A stretch of DNA of 12,590 nt from Elusimicrobiota bacterium. Lineage in GTDB: Bacteria; Elusimicrobiota; Endomicrobiia; Endomicrobiales; Endomicrobiaceae. Position numbers and translations under genes: made by a program. Positions 1-4,952 of the stretch are shown piece after piece. The notes under the pieces are model-generated. The model saw only the letters and a list, made by a program, of their open reading frames with translations, had not been told where the DNA came from and did no database searches. Location of the stretch: the NCBI GenBank assembly GCA_031256695.1, contig JAIRQB010000086.1:1-12590 (forward strand), written 5' to 3'. Each line of letters starts with the position of its first letter. The first letter of the stretch is position 1.

Positions 1-25
1 GACATAACTGCTATTTTTAACAGGG

Positions 26-45
26 ATACCGCTTTTCAGCGGTAT
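26..45. repeat. Perfect 8-bp inverted repeat (hairpin)
   Basis: ATACCGCT (26-33) pairs with AGCGGTAT (38-45) around the loop TTTC. It is flanked by GGG on the left and GAC on the right. This resembles the pattern of the nearby GGATTCCC...GGGAATGAC palindromes, so it may be a diverged member of one dispersed family. It sits about 110 nt beyond the stop of the last gene of the run. Confidence 0.6.
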
Positions 46-60
46 GACGGAAACGGCAAA

Positions 61-90
61 ATGGATTCCCGCGCTCCGCGCGAGAATGAC
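61..90. repeat. Palindromic dispersed repeat, copy 1 (ATGGATTCCCGC...GAATGAC)
   Basis: ATGGATTCCCGCGC at 61-74 is followed by a 3-nt loop and then GCGCGAGAATGAC. The stem is nearly perfect, with one position mismatched relative to a full CCCGCGC/GCGCGGG pairing. The same outer sequence ATGGATTCCCGCGC ... GAATGACAA recurs at 4878-4936, which identifies a dispersed repetitive element of REP type. It lies downstream of a gene 3' end, as does the other copy. Confidence 0.65.
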
Positions 91-97
91 AACGATG

Positions 98-135
98 GCG
101 GCGCTATGCGTTTGCGCGGCGCTATGCGTTTGCGC
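98..135. repeat. 18-bp tandem duplication
   Basis: An 18-bp unit, GCGGCGCTATGCGTTTGC in register, occurs twice in a row (98-115 and 116-133). It is followed by a degenerate third start containing GCGCTATGA at about 139-147. Copy-number differences between strains would be expected for such a unit. It is non-coding as far as I can see. Confidence 0.75.
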
Positions 136-157
136 AGAGCGCTATGACACCGGGGCT

Positions 158-1090
158 TTAGCGGATTGCGGCTTCCGCCGAGTCTGCTATTCCTTCAGCG
201 TCAAGTTTATAATAAGAGAGCAATTCTTGATAAGGACCTGAGACTGCATATGTATGCGGTATGCCGAGCCTTTTTACAGGGACATTTAGAAACTCAGCGC
301 TCAATTCTGAAACTATGCCGCCGAGTCCTCCTATTATATAGTGTTCCTCAACTGTGATAATTCTTTTTGTTTTTAAAGCGCTTTTCTTAATCAAATCAGC
401 GTCAATGGGGCAAATTGTAGGCATAGATATAATTTCCGCCTCAATTCCGCGCTGCGCTAAAAGTTCTCCCGCTTTTATTACGCTTGCGGCAAGAGAGCCT
501 GTCATTATTATAGTGACATCTTTTCCGCTTCTAACTATGCGTCCTTTTCCTATTTCAAAAGGACTTTCGTCAAATAAAAAAGGAATCGGGTCATTGCCTA
601 TTCTCATATAAGCAGGCTCTGGGCTTTCAAGCATCGCTTTGACGGCGCTTTTGATTTCATTAGGGTCTTGCGGAGCAAAAATTTGAATGCCCGGTATCAT
701 TCTTATAATTGCAAAATCCTCTAATGAATGATGAGTAGAGCCTAAATCGCTATAAGAGATTCCGCCGTTTCTCCCTACTATTTTTACATTTTGCCGCATA
801 TAGCCTATATCATTTCTAAACATTTCAAAGGGACGCAAAGTCACAAAAGGAGCGATAGCGCAAAAAACGGGGATTTTGCCCGTAGCCGCCAGCCCGCAAG
901 CCATACCGACTGCTCCTTGCTCGGCAATGCCGAATTCAAAATACCTTTGAGGAAATTCCTTTTTAAAATCTCCAAAACCTGAACTGCCTCCGCTGTCTGC
1001 TGAGACAATTACAATATCTTTATTTTGGCGCGCAATTTCTGTAACTGCCGCTCCGAAAGTTTTACGAGGGTCTGCTTTTTGTAATTCCAT
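158..1090 (-). CDS. Transketolase, C-terminal subunit (split transketolase)
   Basis: This 310-residue protein carries the pyrimidine-binding and C-terminal domains of transketolase. With the partner encoded just upstream it should form the thiamine-diphosphate enzyme that moves two-carbon ketol units between sugar phosphates in the cytoplasm. Visible marks are the catalytic glutamate in FGIAEQG (Glu57), the loop GSTHHSLEDFAIIR (117-130), and a C-terminal transketolase domain from about residue 180 with TVEEHYIIGGLGG (246-258). It starts at ATG 1090 behind AAGGAG and ends with TAA. The start is 14 nt after the stop of the N-terminal subunit, so the two are very likely co-translated. Split transketolases are common in archaea, Firmicutes and several other phyla. 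A different ketol acceptor, as in apulose-4-phosphate transketolases, cannot be excluded. I am confident of the family and less so of the exact substrate. Confidence 0.93.
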   Translation of the reverse strand: MELQKADPRKTFGAAVTEIARQNKDIVIVSADSGGSSGFGDFKKEFPQRYFEFGIAEQGAVGMACGLAATGKIPVFCAIAPFVTLRPFEMFRNDIGYMRQNVKIVGRNGGISYSDLGSTHHSLEDFAIIRMIPGIQIFAPQDPNEIKSAVKAMLESPEPAYMRIGNDPIPFLFDESPFEIGKGRIVRSGKDVTIIMTGSLAASVIKAGELLAQRGIEAEIISMPTICPIDADLIKKSALKTKRIITVEEHYIIGGLGGIVSELSAEFLNVPVKRLGIPHTYAVSGPYQELLSYYKLDAEGIADSAEAAIR

Positions 1091-1104
1091 TTTACACTCC
1101 TTGC

Positions 1105-1944
1105 TTAAACGGCTTTTGCTTTAATTGCTTCGTCCAGTTCTCTTTCCGCTTGTTCTAATTCCTCTTTTGACGGTTTCCAATAATGATAAGAAAGTTTGCC
1201 TTCTGCAAAACTTAAACCTTTCGCTTTTACAGTGCGGGCTATTATAACGGAAGGTTTCCCTTTTTCAAAAGGGAGATTTTCTAAAACGCCGACAATTTCT
1301 TTTATATTGTTGCCGTCAATATCTTTTACCGCCCAGCCGAAAGATTTAAACCTATCTGATATAGGCTCTAAATTCATAATCTCTGTAGTTTTACCGCTAA
1401 TTTGCAAGCCGTTGTCGTCAATAAAAGCAATTAAATTGTCAATTTTATGATGGGCGGCGGCGGCTATTGCTTCCCAATTAGAGCCTTCGGGCAATTCCCC
1501 ATCTCCTAAAACTGTAAAAACTCTTGAGGCTTTTCCGTCAAGACGAAGCCCTAAAGCCATACCTGCGGCAATGGAAAGCCCGTGTCCTAAAGCGCCCGTA
1601 TTTGCCTCTATGCCGGGCAATTTGCGCATATTTGGATGACCGGGCAAAGCCGTCCCCAATTTGCCGTAAGTGTCTAAACGCTCTTCCTCAAAATATCCTG
1701 CTTGACATAAAACAGAATACAGCGCCATACATTTATGTCCCGCTGAAAGAATAAATCTGTCCCTGTCGGGATATTTTGGATTTGAGGGCTGATGATTTAA
1801 TGTGTGAAAAAATAAAACTGTCAAAATATCAAGGCAAGACAATGCTCCGCCGAGATGACCGCTGCCGCCGGAACGAACCATTCTGACAACTTTGCGGCGA
1901 CAATTTGCCGCTATACTTTCAAGTTTTTTTATATCTGCCGCCAT
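1105..1944 (-). CDS. Transketolase, N-terminal (thiamine diphosphate-binding) subunit
   Basis: This 279-residue protein is the thiamine-diphosphate-binding half of a split transketolase and pairs with the product at 158-1090. It shows the expected order of motifs: SGGSGHLGG (25-33), SAGHKCMALY (67-76), LPGHPN (100-105), TGALGHGLS (116-124), and the metal and diphosphate motif GDGELPEGSNWEA (147-159) continuing to IDDNGLQISG (175-184). The length is usual for a stand-alone N-terminal subunit. The ATG at 1944 overlaps the stop of the upstream isomerase gene by one base (TAATG), and GAGGAGG lies just before it, inside the end of that gene. This arrangement points to translational coupling. No key residue looks missing. 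Its role is probably the non-oxidative pentose phosphate pathway, although the partner isomerase is atypical. Confidence 0.94.
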   Translation of the reverse strand: MAADIKKLESIAANCRRKVVRMVRSGGSGHLGGALSCLDILTVLFFHTLNHQPSNPKYPDRDRFILSAGHKCMALYSVLCQAGYFEEERLDTYGKLGTALPGHPNMRKLPGIEANTGALGHGLSIAAGMALGLRLDGKASRVFTVLGDGELPEGSNWEAIAAAAHHKIDNLIAFIDDNGLQISGKTTEIMNLEPISDRFKSFGWAVKDIDGNNIKEIVGVLENLPFEKGKPSVIIARTVKAKGLSFAEGKLSYHYWKPSKEELEQAERELDEAIKAKAV

Positions 1945-2381
1945 TAGAATTCCTCCTCATATTCGCAAATCCGCTCAACTTTTTTGCCCGAGCGGGAATT
2001 GGGGTCATATTCAAGAGAGAGATATTCTTTCAAAAGGCATTTGGCAACCTCAACTCCTATAACTTGAGAGCCGAAAGTTACGACATTTGCATTATTGCTT
2101 AAAACCGCTCTCTGCGCCTGATAGATATTGTTTAAATTTGCCGCATAAACGCCTTTTACTTTATTTGCGGCAATGGCTACGCCTATGCCTGTCCCGCACA
2201 CTAAAATGCCTCTGTCAAATTTCTTTGCCACTACATCTCTTGCAACTTTGACTGCGGTATTGGCATAAATAGCGTCATCGCTTCCATAATCCATAACTTT
2301 ATGCCCTAATGAAACGGCATAATCAATTAGAATTTTTTTCAAATCAACTGCATTTGGGTCGCATCCAAAAACTAAATTCAT
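1944..2381 (-). CDS. RpiB/LacAB-family sugar-phosphate isomerase, atypical (DerI-like)
   Basis: This is a 145-residue cytoplasmic aldose-ketose isomerase of the RpiB/LacAB family. Family marks are GCDPNAVDLK at the N terminus, ILVCGTGIGVAIAANK (59-74) with the catalytic cysteine Cys62 and Thr64, and IGVEVAK near the C terminus. It departs from classical ribose-5-phosphate isomerase B in several ways. The GSDHAG-type histidine is Pro9. The DYPDYA-type segment reads IYANTA (38-43). The ring-opening histidine of the HNDAN motif is Ser95 in LSNNAN. As I recall, YAN and SNNA segments are typical of the erythrulose-4-phosphate isomerase (DerI/EryI) branch, so erythrose 4-phosphate is a candidate product and would feed transketolase. 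The ATG at 2381 follows a strong AGGAGG. The gene overlaps the next one by 1 nt. Family assignment is secure, substrate is not. Confidence 0.88.
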   Translation of the reverse strand: MNLVFGCDPNAVDLKKILIDYAVSLGHKVMDYGSDDAIYANTAVKVARDVVAKKFDRGILVCGTGIGVAIAANKVKGVYAANLNNIYQAQRAVLSNNANVVTFGSQVIGVEVAKCLLKEYLSLEYDPNSRSGKKVERICEYEEEF

Positions 2382-2449
2382 TTTTGCCTCCTGTTTTGAT
2401 TGTTTGACGGCGCCGCCCCGCAGCCAATTCTCAATTCTATTAACTATTC

Positions 2450-3013
2450 CTATATATAGGATATTTTGTCCTGATTCGGCTCATGCCCCTTGCCTTCAAC
2501 AGCGGGCTGTCCTATTAAAACAGACATTCCAAAAACATAATTCGGCGGAAAATGCAATTTTTCCTTAAAGTATTCGCCCTTTTCTTTTGAAAAAGCAAAT
2601 TCTGCAAGACCGCATATAACGCTGCCAAGCCCAAGACCTTCAGCGGCAAGAGCGATATTTTGGGCAACAATTCCGCAATCAATGCCGTAAGAAAGCGCCG
2701 TTTCTGCATTCGGCTTTTCTATCGCTATAAAAATAATAGCGGGCGCATTGTAAAAAAGTTTGCCGCCGCGGGACATTATCCTATCGTAAACCGTTTTGTC
2801 GGGTAATGCTGAAATCACGCGCCACCCTTCCGCTTCAATTTCTCTGACAATTTCAGGAGTCTTTACTATGACAATTTGCCATTTCTGCCTATTCATACCG
2901 CTTGGCGATTGAATTGCCGCCTGCGCTATAGCCTCAAACTGCGCTTGGCTGATAGCGGCGCTTTTAAAATTCCTGCAAGAAAATCTGCTTCTGATTGCTT
3001 CTAATGTTTCCAT
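2450..3013 (-). CDS. Nitroreductase-family FMN-dependent oxidoreductase
   Basis: This 187-residue protein belongs to the nitroreductase superfamily: homodimeric flavoproteins that reduce nitroaromatics, quinones or other electrophiles with NAD(P)H. The N terminus METLEAIRSRFSCRNF carries the phosphate-contacting RSR (8-10). SPSGMNRQKW (36-45) is the usual A/SPSxxNxQPW flavin and dimer motif. AEGLGLGSVICG (124-135) is the conserved glycine-rich flavin loop near the C terminus. The length is typical of the small nitroreductase groups. The ATG at 3013 sits behind GGAGG. It lies 68 nt downstream of ruvB and 68 nt upstream of the isomerase gene, with an inverted repeat in the first gap. The physiological substrate cannot be read from the sequence. 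Confidence 0.9.
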   Translation of the reverse strand: METLEAIRSRFSCRNFKSAAISQAQFEAIAQAAIQSPSGMNRQKWQIVIVKTPEIVREIEAEGWRVISALPDKTVYDRIMSRGGKLFYNAPAIIFIAIEKPNAETALSYGIDCGIVAQNIALAAEGLGLGSVICGLAEFAFSKEKGEYFKEKLHFPPNYVFGMSVLIGQPAVEGKGHEPNQDKISYI

Positions 3014-3040
3014 ATTGCCTCCTTTTTTTAATAAGTTATG

Positions 3041-3062
3041 AAATCATAAACCTCTATGATTT
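3041..3062. repeat. Perfect 8-bp inverted repeat in the ruvB-nitroreductase gap
   Basis: AAATCATA (3041-3048) and TATGATTT (3055-3062) form a perfect, AT-rich palindrome with a 6-nt centre, 28 nt upstream of the nitroreductase start. No T-run follows it on the minus strand, so it is not a terminator. Its minus-strand sequence contains TATGAT, a possible -10 element, so it could be an operator over a promoter for the nitroreductase gene. This reading is tentative. Confidence 0.4.
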
Positions 3063-3081
3063 ACAAAACTCAAAAGTCAGT

Positions 3082-4110
3082 TTAAATAAGTCTCCCCTGC
3101 ATACTCTTCGGCATTGGAGCGCCTATATGCTTATAGCCTTCCTCTGTGAGAACTCTGCCTCTGGGCGTCCTAGCGAGAAAACCGGATTGAATTAAAAAAG
3201 GCTCATAAATATCCATTATCGTATCGCTATCTTCCGATATGGCTATAGCAAGAGTTTCAACTCCCACGGGACCGCCGCTGAATTTTTCCGCTATTGTAGT
3301 AAGCAAGAGTCTGTCCATTTTGTCTAATCCTGCATTGTCAACTTCTAAAGACAGCAAAGCGGATTTTGCAATAGCAAGAGTAATGATTCCTCCGCCGATT
3401 TCTGCAAAATCTCTAATCCTCCGCAAAAGCCTATTTACAATCCTCGGCGTTCCCCGCGAGCGTTTGGCAATTTCAATGCGCGCCTCTTGCTCTATTTCTA
3501 TATTCATAATGGCGCTTGAGCGGTTTATTATCTGTATAAGTTCTTCAGTATTATAAAAATCAAGATGCCCTATAATGCCGAATCTATCTCTTAAAGGGCT
3601 GGATAAAAGCCCTGCCCTTGTAGTAGCGCCAACGAGAGTAAAATGCTGAAGTGGCAATTTAATAGTTTTTGCAGAAGGTCCCTGCCCTATAATGACATCA
3701 AGTTCAAAATCTTCCATAGCAGGATATAAATATTCTTCAACTGTGTGATTTAATCTGTGGATTTCATCTATAAAAAAGACATCGCCTTTATTCATATTTG
3801 TAAGTATTGCCGCCAAATCTCCTTTCTTATCTAAGCCGGGACCGGTTATTGAAATTAAAGCGCTTCCCATTTCTTTTGCAATGATATGGGACAGAGTAGT
3901 CTTCCCTAAGCCCGGAGGCGCATAAAAAAGGCAATGGTCAAGAGCCTCTTCCCTTTTTTTGGCGGCAGAAATAAAAACTCTTAAATTTTCTTTGAGTTTC
4001 TCCTGCCCTATAAAATCGTCAAGGCTCTGAGGTCTCAAATAATTTTCAGTCTTTTCGTCTTCGTCTAATTTTGAGGTTTCTAAAGTCTTGCGCAAATTTT
4101 CCGCATCCAT
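3082..4110 (-). CDS. ruvB: Holliday junction branch migration ATPase RuvB
   Basis: RuvB is the hexameric AAA+ motor that, loaded by RuvA, drives branch migration of Holliday junctions in recombinational repair. All landmarks are present in the 342 residues: the N-terminal LRPQSLDDFIGQ (25-36), Walker A APPGLGKTT (64-72), Walker B FFIDEIHRL (112-120), sensor 1 LVGATTRAG (159-167), the arginine-finger segment PLRDRFG (172-178), sensor 2 RSRGTPRIVNRLLRR (217-231), and the winged-helix domain ending TPRGRVLTEEGYKHIG (315-330). The length matches typical RuvB. The ATG at 4110 is preceded by AAGGATAA and lies 34 nt after the ruvA stop, the usual ruvAB order. No ruvC is in the window. Nothing in RuvB looks degenerate, in contrast to its partner. 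Confidence 0.98.
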   Translation of the reverse strand: MDAENLRKTLETSKLDEDEKTENYLRPQSLDDFIGQEKLKENLRVFISAAKKREEALDHCLFYAPPGLGKTTLSHIIAKEMGSALISITGPGLDKKGDLAAILTNMNKGDVFFIDEIHRLNHTVEEYLYPAMEDFELDVIIGQGPSAKTIKLPLQHFTLVGATTRAGLLSSPLRDRFGIIGHLDFYNTEELIQIINRSSAIMNIEIEQEARIEIAKRSRGTPRIVNRLLRRIRDFAEIGGGIITLAIAKSALLSLEVDNAGLDKMDRLLLTTIAEKFSGGPVGVETLAIAISEDSDTIMDIYEPFLIQSGFLARTPRGRVLTEEGYKHIGAPMPKSMQGRLI

Positions 4111-4144
4111 TAGTTATCCTTTTTATCCATTCTTTGCCGTCCCC

Positions 4145-4762
4145 TCATACAAATTTAAGGGATTTCTTTATCAAATCCGACAGTGAAATATTTTCGTCCT
4201 CTTTATAAGCGCTCCTTACCGCTTCCTCGGCTTGAATCTCCTTATAGCCTAAAGAGATGAGAGCCGAAACCGCTTCCCGCGCTATATCCGTCCCGCCGAT
4301 TGAAATTTTAGTTGAATGAGGCGCATATTCGCCGTCAGGGATTTCTGAAATTTTTTCTTTAAGGGCGGAAATGATTTTATCTGCAGTCTTTCTTGTAAAA
4401 GCAAAAGTTGAACTGAGCGCAACGGCGTCTTTTTTTGAAACAGCGGCTTTAAAATCAGAAAAAGACTTTGAAATTTTATCCAAGTATTCAAGAGCCTTTT
4501 TAGCGCCTGTGGAAGGAACATAGTCTTTTATAAGGATATACATATTTCTCTCTTGAACAGTTAAAAATCCGTATAAATTTATGACTCCGCCATACATTCC
4601 TGCCGCATTTTCAACTATATAGAGTTTGACTTGAGAATTTTCAACGGGCAGTTTGCCGCAAGCGTCTGGCGTAATAAAAATCTTATAGCCTATGCCGCAC
4701 GCCTCTATTACAGCGCTGTCTTGATTTTTAGATTTTAAAACCCCGTCAATATAATCAATCAT
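4145..4762 (-). CDS. ruvA: Holliday junction branch migration protein RuvA (divergent)
   Basis: This 205-residue protein is RuvA by order of domains and position directly before ruvB. An N-terminal OB-fold (MIDYIDGVL...CGIGYKIFI, 1-30) leads into LYGFLTVQERNMYILI (63-78). A helix-hairpin-helix region (about 80-135) follows, then a linker, then the C-terminal RuvB-binding domain AREAVSALISLGYKEI (161-176). It is unusual in its DNA-contacting parts. The first hairpin GVGPK reads STGAK (84-88). The second, PGIGKKTAER in most RuvA, reads FAFTRKTADK (120-129). The acidic pin between the OB strands is replaced by an AAGMYGGVI segment without acidic residues. The ATG at 4762 has only a weak Shine-Dalgarno (CAGGGA). 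It may be a lineage-typical divergent RuvA or a functionally altered one. Confidence 0.92.
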   Translation of the reverse strand: MIDYIDGVLKSKNQDSAVIEACGIGYKIFITPDACGKLPVENSQVKLYIVENAAGMYGGVINLYGFLTVQERNMYILIKDYVPSTGAKKALEYLDKISKSFSDFKAAVSKKDAVALSSTFAFTRKTADKIISALKEKISEIPDGEYAPHSTKISIGGTDIAREAVSALISLGYKEIQAEEAVRSAYKEDENISLSDLIKKSLKFV

Positions 4763-4768
4763 ATATCA

Positions 4769-4782
4769 ATCCCTGTTAAAAA
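4769..4782 (+). repeat. 14-nt motif ATCCCTGTTAAAAA shared with the left edge of the window
   Basis: ATCCCTGTTAAAAA occurs here and, in opposite orientation, at 14-27 next to the first palindrome. On the minus strand it reads TTTTTAACAGGGAT and supplies the weak CAGGGA ribosome-binding site of ruvA. It could be a remnant of the same dispersed repeat family. With only two copies visible this is tentative. Confidence 0.35.
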
Positions 4783-4816
4783 ATTAAGAATTAAAAATTC
4801 AAAATTATGAATTGGC

Positions 4817-4846
4817 TTTTTACCGCAAGTCAGAGACGCGCGTCAA
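4817..4846 (-). promoter_or_regulatory. Candidate promoter for the ruvA-tkt gene run
   Basis: On the minus strand TTGACG (4846-4841) is followed after 18 nt by TAAAAA (4822-4817). These would serve as -35 and -10 elements starting transcription about 50 nt before ruvA. A perfect 10-bp palindrome, GACGCGCGTC (4835-4844), overlaps the -35 and could be an operator. An alternative -10, CATAAT (4809-4804), lies a little further downstream. Consensus matching only. Confidence 0.35.
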
Positions 4847-4877
4847 TAACTCATAACTTTTAATTGCCTTTTCTAAA

Positions 4878-4936
4878 ATGGATTCCCGCGCTATGATATA
4901 GCGCCTTGCAGGCGCTAATCAGCGCGGGAATGACAA
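4878..4936. repeat. Palindromic dispersed repeat, copy 2 (nested hairpins)
   Basis: An 11-bp perfect outer stem, ATTCCCGCGCT (4882-4892) with AGCGCGGGAAT (4921-4931), encloses a 7-bp perfect inner stem, TAGCGCC (4899-4905) with GGCGCTA (4911-4917) and a 5-nt loop. The flanks ATGG and GACAA match the copy at 61-92. It starts 17 nt beyond the stop codon of the guanylyltransferase fusion, so in RNA it would fold as a strong 3'-end structure. The lack of a T-run argues against a standard terminator. A REP-like or small non-autonomous element is the best description. Confidence 0.75.
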
Positions 4937-4952
4937 TAACAATTTGCTTTTT

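Larger units (their letters stand above)
1..157. other. Intergenic region with palindromes and a short tandem repeat
   Basis: This stretch lies downstream of the transketolase C-subunit stop. It holds a perfect 8-bp inverted repeat (26-33 with 38-45, ATACCGCT/AGCGGTAT, 4-nt loop). A second, near-perfect palindrome at about 66-88 (TTCCCGCGC/GCGCGAGAA, one mismatch) follows, and then an 18-bp tandem duplication. No T-run follows either hairpin on the minus strand, so neither is a canonical intrinsic terminator, although they may act as a 3'-end block. A short plus-strand frame at 44-241 is made of these repeats and is not a credible gene. Confidence 0.6.
4763..4952. other. Intergenic region: repeat element and ruvA upstream sequence
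   Basis: This region separates the guanylyltransferase fusion from ruvA. From right to left it holds an AT-rich spacer, the nested palindromic repeat (4878-4936), a candidate promoter (4817-4846), and an AT-rich leader with short inverted bits such as AATTC...GAATT. No open frame here looks like a gene. Confidence 0.6.

Noticed and set aside
26..45. Intrinsic terminator for the transketolase operon
   Set aside because: The hairpin is good, but no T-run follows on the minus strand and it lies more than 110 nt past the stop. I list it as a repeat only.
44..241. Plus-strand frame of 65 codons at the left edge
   Set aside because: It is built from the palindrome and the 18-bp tandem repeat (giving a repeated ALCVCA) and then runs antisense into the transketolase gene. 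There is no ribosome-binding site and no recognisable domain.
158..1944. Reading the two transketolase halves as deoxyxylulose-phosphate synthase or a pyruvate dehydrogenase E1 pair
   Set aside because: The motif spacing (GDGELPEGSNWEA, SAGHKC, STHHSLED) and the split at about 279 and 310 residues fit transketolase subunits. No lipoyl or E2/E3 partner genes are nearby.
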